From positions 57,648 through 121,647 of the forward strand of contig CAJUGD010000009.1 of assembly GCA_910586205.1 (NCBI GenBank): DNA of 64,000 bases, read 5' to 3'. The notes below the pieces were generated by a model, which saw only the letters and a list, made by a program, of their open reading frames with translations, searched no databases and was not told the DNA's origin. The position numbers were made by a program, and so were the translations under genes. The DNA comes from an uncultured Lachnospiraceae bacterium (GTDB lineage: Bacteria; Bacillota; Clostridia; Lachnospirales; Lachnospiraceae). This document shows positions 33,698 to 42,802 of the stretch, one piece after another (position 1 is the stretch's first letter; every line of letters starts with the position of its first letter).

Positions 33698-35311
33698 TCA
33701 CACACCCCTGAACTTGGTCGGAGAAACGCCAAACCGCTTCTTAAACACATAACTAAAATAATTCTGTTCCTGATATCCTACCTTCCGTGCAATCACATAC
33801 GTCTTATCCTTGGTTTCATTCAGCAATTCCACCGCCTTATTCAAACGCACCTCTGTCAGATAAGCCACACAGGTTTTTCCTGTCTCTTTCCGAAACACGG
33901 TCGAAAAATAAGCCGGACTCATATGAAGCTGACGGCAAATCATCTCCACAGACAGCTCCGGCTCCGGATAATGCTCCTGAATATATGCCTTCGCTTCCTC
34001 AATCACCTGTCTGGCAGTCGTATCCCTCCGCCTGGTCATAGCCTCATTCATCTGGCAGGCAATATCAATCAGCCAGGCAGTAAACTCCTCCCGGTTCTGT
34101 CCTTTTTCCAAAAACCGCATAAATCCCCGATCCCCGTCAAAGATCTTTCTCATATCCATGTCATACTGCTGCATCAGCCTGGTAATACAGCCTGTCAGGG
34201 ACAGCATATAGACCTGGTACTGGCTGGCATGAACCTTTGCGTCCTCCATCTGTGCCGCCAGAGCCTGCACTGCCGCAGCAATGGTTTTCGGCGTCCCAAA
34301 TTTAATCTGGGACTCTAACTCCTCCTCATCCTTTTCCTCAAGCTGCAGCTTTCCCCTGTTCACTGGTTCCATGTCATTGATGTAAATGGTGCCGCCTGCT
34401 CCGATAATCGCCTTATAACCTAAGGCATCCACTGCCGACTGATAAGATTTTCCGATCTGTTCCAGGCTCTGGGTGCTGTGGCCCACTCCAATGGTCACCG
34501 TCACCTCCAGAATCCGGCGAATCTCCTTACAGATATCCCCCAGCATGTCAATAAATCCGGTCTGTGTATTCTGCCCGTCAATGGCAGTAATCATGGTAAT
34601 GCCGTCCGTTGAATTAAAGACGGCAAACCGGACACAGCCCCGAAGGCTGTCTTCCACCAACTGACGAACCGAGATGGGGATCAGCTTTTGTTCCTGCTGC
34701 CGGGACAAAGGCTGTCCCTCATCCCTTTCCTCCGGCTCCACGCTTATCACGGACGCCAGCCATTTCCGTGCTCCCGAAATGTCCAGATTGTACTCCTCCA
34801 GCTTTGGCCGCACCTCCTCCTCCGGAACATTTCCGCGAACCAGATCATTTAAAAAAAGCTCCCGCAGAATCGGAAGACTGTTTTGGTAGCTTTCCCGCAA
34901 AAGGCGGACATTGCGGCGCTGCTCAATCTCCTCATCCAGACAGTCCCGCACTCTTGCCAGGATCTTTGTCAGCTCTTGGCCGTTGACCGGCTTTAAAATA
35001 TATTCCGTTACATTCAGCTTAATGGCCTCCTTTGCATACTCAAAATCATCATAACCGGAAAAAATGAGAATTTTAATAGACGGGTATTTCTGCCTGACCC
35101 GCGCCGCCAGTGTAAGCCCGTCCATGTAAGGCATCCGGATGTCTGTCATGATCACATCCGGCTTAAGCTGTTCTATTTTTTCCAGGGCCTCCTCCCCATT
35201 GTCCGCGTCCCCGGCCACCAAAAATCCCAGGCTCTCCCAGTCTATCTTCCGGATGATCGCCTTGCGGACCTCCTCCTCATCATCTGCCAGCAGGATCCGA
35301 TAATAACTCAT
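33698..35311 (-). CDS. YesN-type AraC-family response regulator
   Basis: DNA-binding regulator of 537 residues. The receiver domain has Asp10/Asp11 and the phospho-acceptor Asp57 (VIMTDIRMPYMDG). A long middle region follows, then a C-terminal AraC pair of helix-turn-helices (YFSTVFRKETGKT and NYFSYVFKKRFGVSPTKFR). It is first in the run regulator-kinase-binding proteins-mglBAC, all on one strand; likely target is the mglB promoter, which carries a palindrome. Confidence 0.92.
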   Translation of the reverse strand: MSYYRILLADDEEEVRKAIIRKIDWESLGFLVAGDADNGEEALEKIEQLKPDVIMTDIRMPYMDGLTLAARVRQKYPSIKILIFSGYDDFEYAKEAIKLNVTEYILKPVNGQELTKILARVRDCLDEEIEQRRNVRLLRESYQNSLPILRELFLNDLVRGNVPEEEVRPKLEEYNLDISGARKWLASVISVEPEERDEGQPLSRQQEQKLIPISVRQLVEDSLRGCVRFAVFNSTDGITMITAIDGQNTQTGFIDMLGDICKEIRRILEVTVTIGVGHSTQSLEQIGKSYQSAVDALGYKAIIGAGGTIYINDMEPVNRGKLQLEEKDEEELESQIKFGTPKTIAAAVQALAAQMEDAKVHASQYQVYMLSLTGCITRLMQQYDMDMRKIFDGDRGFMRFLEKGQNREEFTAWLIDIACQMNEAMTRRRDTTARQVIEEAKAYIQEHYPEPELSVEMICRQLHMSPAYFSTVFRKETGKTCVAYLTEVRLNKAVELLNETKDKTYVIARKVGYQEQNYFSYVFKKRFGVSPTKFRGV

Positions 35312-35332
35312 TGTGCAATAACTTCCTTTCCC

Positions 35333-36412
35333 TCATGATAACACGATCCCTTGAATGGCATCCAAAAGCCTGTTATTCTCCTCCTGCCTCCGGATTGCAA
35401 TCCGGTAGAAGCAAAAAACAGGATCCTCTTTTCCTGCCTCAAGTCCCTTAAAGCTGCTGCAGTCCCGGATCAAAAACCCTCTCTCCTGCAGGCGTTTTCC
35501 TATATTCCCATGCTTACATTCTTCCACATCCTTAAAAAGCACATAATTGACCTGAGAGGGAAACACCAAAAAGCCCATATCGGCAAGCCTTCTGCTGACC
35601 CGCCTCCTCTCTCCTGCAATCAGGCTTCTGGACTGCTCCAGGTACTCAGTCTCCAAGAGGGCAGCCCGGCCTGCCTCCTGAGCCGGTATTGACACACTCC
35701 AAGGCTGACCTGTCAGCCTAAGCCTTTCTGCCACATCCCGGTCCCCGCACACCCCATAGCCAAGGCGAAGACCTGCCATGGCATAAGATTTGGTAAATGC
35801 CCGGAGAATCACTGCTTCCGGGTAATCCTGGATTCTTTCCATAAAAGAATACTCTGACGGCTTTTCCAAAAACTCGCAGAAGCACTCGTCCAGGATTAAA
35901 AATCCCTTCTTTTTCCTGCATGTCCTTGCCAGCCGTTCCACCTGGTCAATGTCTGCTGCAAGGCCAGTAGGGTTGTTGGGATTGCAGAGAAAAATCAGCT
36001 CCCCCTCCTCTGTCCTGTCTGCCAGCTCCCTCATATCTGCCTGAAAACCATTCTCCTCCTTCAGCCTGCAGTACCGCACCTGACACCCAACAGATGTCAG
36101 CGCCTGTTCATACTCAGAAAAGGTGGGCGCTAAAAGCAAAGCCCGGCCGGGCTTTAACAAATATGCCAGGCGATAGATCAGATCCGCCGCTCCATTGCCG
36201 CAGACAATCCGCTCTTTCTCTGTCTTGTGATATTCTGCCAAAGCCTGAACCAATCCCCGGCATTGGGGATCCGGATAACAATCAACATGATCCGCTGATT
36301 CCCGAATCGCCTGCTGCACTCTGACGGGAGGCCCCATAGGATTTACATTGACAGAAAAGTCCCATGCAATCTCCCTTTGGTAAATATCCCCGCCGTGATG
36401 CCTGTCTGCCAT
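35333..36412 (-). CDS. CobD-like threonine-phosphate decarboxylase / aminotransferase
   Basis: PLP-dependent class I/II aminotransferase of 359 residues. The N-terminus MADRHHGGDIY and the core GNGAADLIYRLAYLLKP resemble CobD, which makes aminopropanol phosphate for the cobalamin lower-ligand arm. The PLP Lys is about residue 208 in FTKSYAMAGLRLGY; NPNNPTG and DECFCEFL are present. No other cobalamin gene lies in the window, so histidinol-phosphate aminotransferase-like activity is an alternative. AAGGAGG precedes the ATG. Confidence 0.82.
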   Translation of the reverse strand: MADRHHGGDIYQREIAWDFSVNVNPMGPPVRVQQAIRESADHVDCYPDPQCRGLVQALAEYHKTEKERIVCGNGAADLIYRLAYLLKPGRALLLAPTFSEYEQALTSVGCQVRYCRLKEENGFQADMRELADRTEEGELIFLCNPNNPTGLAADIDQVERLARTCRKKKGFLILDECFCEFLEKPSEYSFMERIQDYPEAVILRAFTKSYAMAGLRLGYGVCGDRDVAERLRLTGQPWSVSIPAQEAGRAALLETEYLEQSRSLIAGERRRVSRRLADMGFLVFPSQVNYVLFKDVEECKHGNIGKRLQERGFLIRDCSSFKGLEAGKEDPVFCFYRIAIRRQEENNRLLDAIQGIVLS

Positions 36413-36437
36413 CCATACCTCCTTACCTGTCCTTTTC

Positions 36438-37970
36438 CTAGTCTTCCAACAGCCTCTGCTTCCGCTCTGTCATCTCATGGATTCTCTCGATATACTGCTC
36501 TACATTCTTCACGTTCTCACACCGCTCGATCCGGTTTTCCCCGGGGATCACCCGCTTGGTGGTTGTCCCGGCGCCGCATCCGATGATCGTCTGCTGTTCC
36601 TCCATAATCAGAATATTGTAGATACATGCCTTTCCCGGACTGGCATAACCTACATTTTCAAAATTCCCGGCCATGTTCTTTTGTCGGTACAGATAATAGG
36701 GCTTCAGCCCCATATCCCGGGCATAGCGTGCGGTCATATCAATGATTTCCCAGGTGCCCGTGATCTTATAAGCCTTGTAAACTTCCCTCATGGTGTTCAG
36801 CCGCGCCGCCCGCTTGATGGCAAGGGAATGAATCGTCAGGCTGTCCGGGCCTAATGCCTTTACAGCCTCCATTGTCCGCTGTACATCATCTGCATCTTCT
36901 TCCGGAAGCCCTACAATCAAATCCATATTAATATTCTCAAACCCCAGTTCCCTTGCCATCCAAAACCGTTCCTTTACATCCTCTACCGTATGCCGCCGTC
37001 CAATTAAATCCAAAGTTTTCTGATTCATGGTTTGAGGATTAATGGAAATCCGGGTTACGCCAAACTGTCTCAGCAGAGCCAGCTTCTCTCTGGTAATACT
37101 GTCCGGCCTTCCCGCCTCTACCGTAAATTCTGCTGCCCCTGCACAGTCAAAAGCGCTGGTAAGCTTTTCCAGAAACAGCCGAAGCTCATGAAGGGGCAAT
37201 GAAGTAGGTGTGCCTCCGCCCACATACACGGAAGACGGATGCCTTCCTGCCTGTTCCGCCACATAATCAAGCTCATAAAACAAGGCATCTAGGTAATCCT
37301 TAAGATGCCCGGTCCATTTCTCGATGGGGTAAGAGGTAAAAGAACAATAAAGACACGTGGTAGGACAGAAAGGAATCCCTACATACAGGCTGTATCCCTT
37401 TTCAAAAGACCAGCCCTTTAAATCCTTGTCTGCCGGTTTCCCTGCATGTGTAAAAAACCGGGATAAAAGCTGTCTCTCCTGCTTTGCAGTCTCCACGCAC
37501 AGCCGGAGCTTTTCGTCACTGACAAAATACATTTCCTTCATGTACTCTGTGATCTCCGCCTCGCTTTTCCCCTCCTCAAGCAAAGTCAGAGCAATCTTTG
37601 CCGGACGGATCCCGGTCAGGGAACCCCAAGGAAGACTTTTCCCTGTCACTGCCTTTAAGATCACATACAGCCTGCGTTTAATCTTATTTTTTGTCTCTGC
37701 CCGGTTGTCATAATCCACTGCCATAGGCTCATCAAAGTGATCCAGCTCCCGCCTTTCTGCCGGTATAATGCTTCGAAAGCAGCAATGCTCCCCGCCCCGA
37801 AACACTACCTGAATGAAAAAGCTTTTTCGATCCTTTGAAAGCTTTCCCACCACACAGAGACTCATATCCGGTACTTTTTCATATACAAACCCCTCTCCGG
37901 GAAAAAATGCCATCAAAAGCTCCCGGATATCCTGTTCATATCCATTATCATTTAACAATATTCCTATCAT
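36438..37970 (-). CDS. hemZ: Coproporphyrinogen III oxidase-like radical SAM protein HemZ
   Basis: Radical SAM enzyme of 510 residues. An N-terminal extension of about 160 residues is characteristic of HemZ; the cluster motif is CPTTCLYCSFTSYP (Cys-x3-Cys-x2-Cys) near residue 176, with GGGTPTSLP and RISINPQTMN following. Annotated as oxygen-independent coproporphyrinogen dehydrogenase; many anaerobes keep it without a full heme pathway, so the true substrate is uncertain. Confidence 0.9.
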   Translation of the reverse strand: MIGILLNDNGYEQDIRELLMAFFPGEGFVYEKVPDMSLCVVGKLSKDRKSFFIQVVFRGGEHCCFRSIIPAERRELDHFDEPMAVDYDNRAETKNKIKRRLYVILKAVTGKSLPWGSLTGIRPAKIALTLLEEGKSEAEITEYMKEMYFVSDEKLRLCVETAKQERQLLSRFFTHAGKPADKDLKGWSFEKGYSLYVGIPFCPTTCLYCSFTSYPIEKWTGHLKDYLDALFYELDYVAEQAGRHPSSVYVGGGTPTSLPLHELRLFLEKLTSAFDCAGAAEFTVEAGRPDSITREKLALLRQFGVTRISINPQTMNQKTLDLIGRRHTVEDVKERFWMARELGFENINMDLIVGLPEEDADDVQRTMEAVKALGPDSLTIHSLAIKRAARLNTMREVYKAYKITGTWEIIDMTARYARDMGLKPYYLYRQKNMAGNFENVGYASPGKACIYNILIMEEQQTIIGCGAGTTTKRVIPGENRIERCENVKNVEQYIERIHEMTERKQRLLED

Positions 37971-38083
37971 CTCTTTTTATCTTTTTGTTTCTCTCCCTTT
38001 CCTTTGCTGCCGATTAACCGTTTTTCAAAAGTCCCTCCGTCAGCAGGCTTTTGCCCGCGCCCTTTTACCGGCCGAGAGACATC

Positions 38084-38731
38084 CTACCTTTTTTGGTACA
38101 CAGCCGCCGGATTATACTGTTTCTCATGGCCAATGGCAGTGACCTCCCCATGTCCCGGATATACCATGGTATCTTCCGGTAAGGTGAAAAGCTTTTCCCT
38201 GATAGAACGGACAATGGCTTTTACATCTCCTGTGGGCAGATCCGTCCTTCCCAGGGAATCTGCAAACAGAGTGTCTCCGCTGAACACCACATCCTCTGAC
38301 TCTACATAATAGCACACGGATCCGGCCGTATGCCCCGGCGTCTCTAATACTTTCCAGGAAAAGCCGGCAAGAGAAAGCACGTCCCCGTCCTTTACAAGCT
38401 CATCTGCCTCTATCACCGTCTGCTCTGTCCCCATTGTACCGCTGAGATTTAAAAAAGCATCCTGCAAAAGCCTGTCCTCCTCCCGCCCTGCATATACCTT
38501 ACAGGGAAATGCCCGGCAGATATCCTTTACCGCTAAAATATGGTCAAAATGTCCGTGAGTCAAAAGCACTGCCTTGGGACTGACTCCTAATTCCCGGCAT
38601 TTATTCAGCACATAAGCCCCATTGTCCGCCGGATCCACCACCACAGCCTCCTTTGTACTGTCATGAAAAACCAGGTAACAGTTGGTGCTGACGCCTCCCA
38701 ACACATACGTCTGTATCCGAAAATCACTCAT
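38084..38731 (-). CDS. MBL-fold metallohydrolase (glyoxalase II-like)
   Basis: A 215-residue metallo-beta-lactamase-fold hydrolase from ATG 38731 (GAGGAAG upstream). The metal ligands are in THGHFDHI, with further ligands in PGHTAGSVCYY, FSGDTLF and YPGHG. The single-domain length matches YcbL/GloB-like thioesterases. It lies between rel and hemZ, a common clostridial neighbourhood. The substrate is not determinable; hydroxyacyl-glutathione is unlikely in this group. Confidence 0.88.
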   Translation of the reverse strand: MSDFRIQTYVLGGVSTNCYLVFHDSTKEAVVVDPADNGAYVLNKCRELGVSPKAVLLTHGHFDHILAVKDICRAFPCKVYAGREEDRLLQDAFLNLSGTMGTEQTVIEADELVKDGDVLSLAGFSWKVLETPGHTAGSVCYYVESEDVVFSGDTLFADSLGRTDLPTGDVKAIVRSIREKLFTLPEDTMVYPGHGEVTAIGHEKQYNPAAVYQKR

Positions 38732-38794
38732 TTTCTTCCTCTTTCCTGACACACCTGATGCGTCATGTCTTTCCTTTTTGTGTAATAAGCAAGA

Positions 38795-38820
38795 GAAAAA
38801 GCGCTGGCCGCGCTTTTCTG
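38795..38820 (-). terminator. Terminator after rel
   Basis: AAAAGCGC / GCGCTTTT form an 8-bp perfect stem with a 5-base loop (38797-38817), and the minus strand continues with TTTCTCTT. It separates rel from the MBL hydrolase. Confidence 0.7.
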
Positions 38821-38823
38821 CTT

Positions 38824-41103
38824 TTATCCGGCAGTCCGCTCTATATCCAGCACTCCCTCAACTTGTCTTATCTTATCTGTCAGCCGGTTCAGCTCATCCT
38901 TGCCATGAATGTCAAAGGTCATAAGGATCGTTGCCTTTCCCTGCTTGCTGGTACGCACATTTATCGAAGTAATATCAATCTGTTTCTCCGTAAACACCTT
39001 GGTAATATCCACAAAAATCCCGATCCGGTTGTTGGCATAGATCTGAATCTCCGTTGAATACCGTTCCCTGCCGGCATCCCCGTCCCCCTGCTGCCACTCT
39101 GCGTCAATCAGCCTGACCCGTTCTTCTTCCGGCAGGTTGATCACATTGATGCAGTCCGTGCGGTGAATGGAAACGCCCCGCCCTCTGGTGACAAATCCCA
39201 CAATCTCATCCCCCGGCACCGGACTGCAGCATCGGGAAAACCGCACAGCCACATCATGGATTCCCTTGACCACAATCCCGCTTTTAGACCGCTTGGAAAC
39301 CGGAACCCGGCTGGTGATATCATTTAATCCGTCTAAAATATTTTTGTCTGTCACCTGGCTTCTGAGCTTTTTGTTCCGCTCCTCCACCATCTTGTTAATG
39401 ACCTGGCCTTCCTTTAAGCCTCCGTGTCCGATGGAAGCCAGCACAGATTCCCAATCTTTAAACGCATACCGGGCCATGACCTTTTCCTGCAGCTCCGGCT
39501 TGTTAAGCTCCGGGTAATTGATCCCCTTACTCTTGCAGTACCGGTCAATCATCTCCTTGCCCTTGATGATATTGTCCTCTTTCAGCTCGGTTTTAAACCA
39601 TTGGTTGATTTTATTCCTGGCCTGTGTGCTCTTGATCAAAGCCAGCCAGTCCCGGCTCGGCCCTTTGGAATTCTGAGAGGTAATAATCTCGATCTGATCC
39701 CCGTTCTGAATCACATAATCAATGTTCACCAGCTTGCCGTTGACCCTGGCTCCCACCATCTTGTTGCCTACCGCACTGTGTATGGCATAGGCAAAATCAA
39801 TGGGCGTAGAACCGCTGGGCAGATTTTTCACATCTCCTGACGGCGTAAAGCAGTACACATTGTCAGAGAACAGATCCAGATCCCCTTTCACCAGGCTTAA
39901 AAACTCCTTGGAATCATCCGTGTCATTCTGCCACTCCAAAATACGCCGCAGCCAGCTCATCTTGGCTTCCTCATCCCCTGCCGCGATCTTGCCGCTTCCG
40001 CTCTCCTTATATTTCCAGTGGGCGGCGATTCCATACTCTGCCGTCCGGTGCATTTCAAAGGTCCGGATCTGGATCTCAAAGGGCTGTCCCGTACTGCCAA
40101 TCAAGGTCGTGTGGAGAGACTGGTACATATTGGGCTTAGGCATGGCGATATAATCCTTAAACCGTCCCGGAATCGGTTTGTACAGCTCATGGATCACTCC
40201 CAAAGCCCCATAACAGTCTTTCACTGTCTCCACAATGATCCTGACGGCAAACAGATCATAGATCTGATCCACGGTCTTGTCCTGGTTCACCATCTTTTTG
40301 TAAATGCTGAAAAAATGCTTCACACGTCCTTCCACGCTGGCAGAGATGCCTGCCTCCATCATGTGGTTCCTCACATCATCCACAATCTCCCGGACAAACT
40401 GTTCTCTGGCATCTTTACGAAGATTCACCTTTTCCACCAGATCCTGATACACTTCTGGTTTTAAAAACCGCAGGGAAAGATCGTCAAGCTCAGTCTTAAT
40501 GCGGGAAATGCCCAGCCGGTCTGCAATCGGCGCATAAATTTCCAAGGTCTCCCGGGCCTTCTCCTTCTGCTTTTCCGGCTTCCAGAACTGGCCGGTCCGC
40601 ATGTTGTGAAGCCGGTCTGCCAGCTTGATGATAATCACCCGGATATCCCTGGCCATAGCCAAAAACATCTTCCTTAGGTTCTCCGCCTGAATCTCCACCT
40701 TATCCTTGTCCCAGGAAAGCTGGGTCAGCTTGGTAACGCCGTCTACCAGAAAAGCCACCTCAGATCCAAACTCCCTGGTCGTATCCTCCAGGGTCATGGC
40801 CGTATCCTCCACCACATCATGCAGAAGTCCGGAGGCAATCGTCTCTTTATCCATCTCCAAATCAGCCAGAATAATGGCCACGCATAAAGGATGGATAATG
40901 TAAGGCTCTCCTGACTTGCGCTTCTGGTCTTTATGGGCATCACGGGCAATCTTGTATGCTTTTTCAATCATTGTAATATCATCCGATGGATGATACTTGC
41001 CTATTGTCCGAACTAACCTTTGATACAATTCCTCCGGACTGGTAAAATCCGCAGGATTCTCCAGCTCGTTGTTGGTTTTCTTACCCGCATATTCATTCGT
41101 CAT
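38824..41103 (-). CDS. rel: Bifunctional (p)ppGpp synthetase/hydrolase Rel
   Basis: Stringent-response enzyme of 759 residues from ATG 41103; the GTG four codons earlier falls inside the Shine-Dalgarno sequence. Domains in order: HD hydrolase (ASGLLHDVVEDT), synthetase with RFKDYIAMPK (the RxKD form of bifunctional enzymes), TGS (VYCFTPSGDVKNLPSGSTPIDFAYAIH), a zinc-finger/CC region (FSRCCSPVPGD) and a C-terminal ACT domain. It has its own promoter (41157-41185). Its GTP consumption would feed into CodY activity. Confidence 0.97.
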   Translation of the reverse strand: MTNEYAGKKTNNELENPADFTSPEELYQRLVRTIGKYHPSDDITMIEKAYKIARDAHKDQKRKSGEPYIIHPLCVAIILADLEMDKETIASGLLHDVVEDTAMTLEDTTREFGSEVAFLVDGVTKLTQLSWDKDKVEIQAENLRKMFLAMARDIRVIIIKLADRLHNMRTGQFWKPEKQKEKARETLEIYAPIADRLGISRIKTELDDLSLRFLKPEVYQDLVEKVNLRKDAREQFVREIVDDVRNHMMEAGISASVEGRVKHFFSIYKKMVNQDKTVDQIYDLFAVRIIVETVKDCYGALGVIHELYKPIPGRFKDYIAMPKPNMYQSLHTTLIGSTGQPFEIQIRTFEMHRTAEYGIAAHWKYKESGSGKIAAGDEEAKMSWLRRILEWQNDTDDSKEFLSLVKGDLDLFSDNVYCFTPSGDVKNLPSGSTPIDFAYAIHSAVGNKMVGARVNGKLVNIDYVIQNGDQIEIITSQNSKGPSRDWLALIKSTQARNKINQWFKTELKEDNIIKGKEMIDRYCKSKGINYPELNKPELQEKVMARYAFKDWESVLASIGHGGLKEGQVINKMVEERNKKLRSQVTDKNILDGLNDITSRVPVSKRSKSGIVVKGIHDVAVRFSRCCSPVPGDEIVGFVTRGRGVSIHRTDCINVINLPEEERVRLIDAEWQQGDGDAGRERYSTEIQIYANNRIGIFVDITKVFTEKQIDITSINVRTSKQGKATILMTFDIHGKDELNRLTDKIRQVEGVLDIERTAG

Positions 41104-41156
41104 AAAAAAAGCCACCTTTTCTGAGCATTCTGTTTCGCAAAAGATTATTTCGTTCT

Positions 41157-41185
41157 ATTTTACACAAAATGTCATTGATTATCAA
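41157..41185 (-). promoter_or_regulatory. rel promoter
   Basis: Minus-strand TTGATA (41180-41185) and TAAAAT (41157-41162) with 17-base spacing, 54 bases before the rel start. Confidence 0.68.
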
Positions 41186-41249
41186 GCCCTTTTTCCTGGC
41201 TTCTGCAATTCATGGATTCATTCATGGATTTTCGCGGTTAATGTTCACA

Positions 41250-41291
41250 CTGTGACGAATCACTCTGCTGATTACTTACACATCGTCACAG
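41250..41291. repeat. Hairpin with dispersed core, copy 2
   Basis: CTGTGACGA / TCGTCACAG perfect 9-bp arms (41250-41258, 41283-41291) enclose AATCACTCTGCTGATT (41258-41273), identical to the core at 24780-24795. It lies in the rel upstream gap, after the stop of the YunG-like gene is reached from the other side. Confidence 0.72.
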
Positions 41292-41317
41292 GCATCTTGT
41301 CTCACCGATATCCGGCG

Positions 41318-41749
41318 TCAGCCGTTTCGTCTCCTAAGGGCATCCTTTAGGTACAGATACCGCTGCCGCTTCTCCTCCTTTGCAAAATGGTTCTCTCTAA
41401 ACTGCTCCGGATTATTTTCATAATTTAAGGTCTTTTCCCCAAACTGCTCACTGGTAAGGTCAAACACACAGCCATCCACCACATTGTAGCAATGGTAATT
41501 CCCTTCCGGAAGAAGGATACCATAAACCTTTCCTCCAAAAATATCCTGAGCAAGAAATGCCGTAACAGAACACTGTCCAAGAGTCCTGTTCTCCCTGCTC
41601 CACTGTCCGCGCAGTCTGGGCGCACAGGTGGCTTCACACCAGATATCAGAAAGCGCATCATACAAATCCTGAGGCGTCTTGATACCCTCATATTCATTGG
41701 CAGCCGCTAAAACCTTTCCATGATTCCAGCCATAGTAAGCATAATCCAT
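41318..41749 (-). CDS. YunG-like protein of unknown function
   Basis: A 143-residue soluble protein from ATG 41749 (GGAG upstream); a reading from 41794 would overlap the preceding gene. The central motif WSRENRTLGQCSVTAFLAQDIFGG resembles the YunG family of Bacillus, whose role is unknown. The conserved Cys and downstream His (NYHCYNVVDG) give it a transglutaminase/cysteine-protease-like look, which is only an inference. Immediately upstream lies a four-helix membrane protein. Confidence 0.7.
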   Translation of the reverse strand: MDYAYYGWNHGKVLAAANEYEGIKTPQDLYDALSDIWCEATCAPRLRGQWSRENRTLGQCSVTAFLAQDIFGGKVYGILLPEGNYHCYNVVDGCVFDLTSEQFGEKTLNYENNPEQFRENHFAKEEKRQRYLYLKDALRRRNG

Positions 41750-41771
41750 GTTCCTCACTCCTTTCCTTTTT

Positions 41772-42197
41772 TTAAACAGACGCTTCCATTTCAATCGGCG
41801 TCACGGAAAAAAGCAGAGGGGACAGAATAAGCAGCGTAAAAAACACAAATATCCCTGCAAAAATCAAATACTTTATGATCTTCTTCTGCCTGATAAACGC
41901 CAGGTAATTCAAGATTCCGATTCCCGCCCAGAAAATAAGACGTTTCACATCACTCCAAATAAAATCATATATATCCCAATCTTTATAAGTCTCGTAGTTA
42001 GGACCGCCCACGTCATCATAAGCAATCAAGATAAGAAGATGAATGAATGCAGTAAAAACAAAGAATCCGGCCGCACACCCAGGCAGCCATATATACCGGA
42101 ATGTTTTGTGATTATATGCGTAAATACTCCCTGCAAATAAACATATAAAAAAACCTGCAATGCTAAGCAGCCATACACTCCATCCATACGCTTCCAT
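41772..42197 (-). CDS. Four-helix membrane protein, unknown
   Basis: I do not recognise this 141-residue protein. Four hydrophobic segments are apparent (about 8-26, 36-60, 85-103 and 109-130), with an acidic/aromatic extracellular-looking stretch between helices 2 and 3 (YDDVGGPNYETYKDWDIYDF). It lies 22 bases upstream of the YunG-like gene and is divergent from the YCII gene. Confidence 0.6.
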   Translation of the reverse strand: MEAYGWSVWLLSIAGFFICLFAGSIYAYNHKTFRYIWLPGCAAGFFVFTAFIHLLILIAYDDVGGPNYETYKDWDIYDFIWSDVKRLIFWAGIGILNYLAFIRQKKIIKYLIFAGIFVFFTLLILSPLLFSVTPIEMEASV

Positions 42198-42335
42198 ATC
42201 CGTTTCTCCTCTTTCCTGATATATTTGCCCTTTTTAAATTTGTCACGCCTTTTTCCAGCAATCTCTGCAATTTTTAATCATCATACCATAAGACGGCTCT
42301 TTGAACAATCAACAAATGGAATTTACCAAAACAAA

Positions 42336-42364
42336 TTTACAAGAAACACCATTTATACTATAAT
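42336..42364 (+). promoter_or_regulatory. Promoter of the YCII gene
   Basis: TTTACA (42336-42341) and a perfect TATAAT (42359-42364) with 17-base spacing, 40 bases before the start codon. Confidence 0.78.
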
Positions 42365-42404
42365 ATCCTCATTGCAAATCCATAGAATGGAAAGGAGAAG
42401 ACGA

Positions 42405-42704
42405 ATGGAAAAACTAATGTACATGATGATGATTGAAAAAAGCAAGACTTATAATAAAATGACAAAACAAGTAGTTATGGAACATGTGGAGAATATAAGA
42501 AGGCTGGATGATGAAGGAAAGCTGGAAATCTGCGGCGTCTTTAAAGGTTATCCGGGCATGGCAGGGATGTACATCCTAAAAACAGAGACCCGTGAAGATG
42601 CAGAAGAAATCTGCAGGTCAGAGCCATTGGTTAAGGGAGGATATGCAACCTATAAATTAGTCGGTTTACAGATTGCAAACCGGGAAAACAATTACTTGCT
42701 GTAA
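42405..42704 (+). CDS. YCII-related protein
   Basis: A 99-residue YciI-like single-domain protein from ATG 42405 (AAAGGAG 7 bases upstream); an in-frame start at 42225 lies before the promoter and is not used. The fold is a ferredoxin-like barrel; the family is named for a His/Asp site, but here that motif is not obvious (ENIRRLDDEGKLEICG). C-terminal half: DAEEICRSEPLVKGGYATYKL, typical of the family. Function unknown. Strong promoter and terminator suggest a monocistronic message. Confidence 0.8.
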   Translation: MEKLMYMMMIEKSKTYNKMTKQVVMEHVENIRRLDDEGKLEICGVFKGYPGMAGMYILKTETREDAEEICRSEPLVKGGYATYKLVGLQIANRENNYLL

Positions 42705-42719
42705 TATCTTTTGCTGACA

Positions 42720-42762
42720 GCGAAAAAGCAGGAAATCAAGAAACGCTCTCCTGCTTTTTCGC
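42720..42762. terminator. Terminator between the YCII gene and the MATE gene
   Basis: GCGAAAAAGCAGGA / TCCTGCTTTTTCGC is a perfect 14-bp stem with a 15-base loop and ends in TTTTTCGCATTTT. It lies 15 bases after the YCII stop and probably serves both converging genes. Confidence 0.85.
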
Positions 42763-42802
42763 ATTTTGGGCATTTTGAAAAATCACGAAACAAAAGATGC
42801 TT

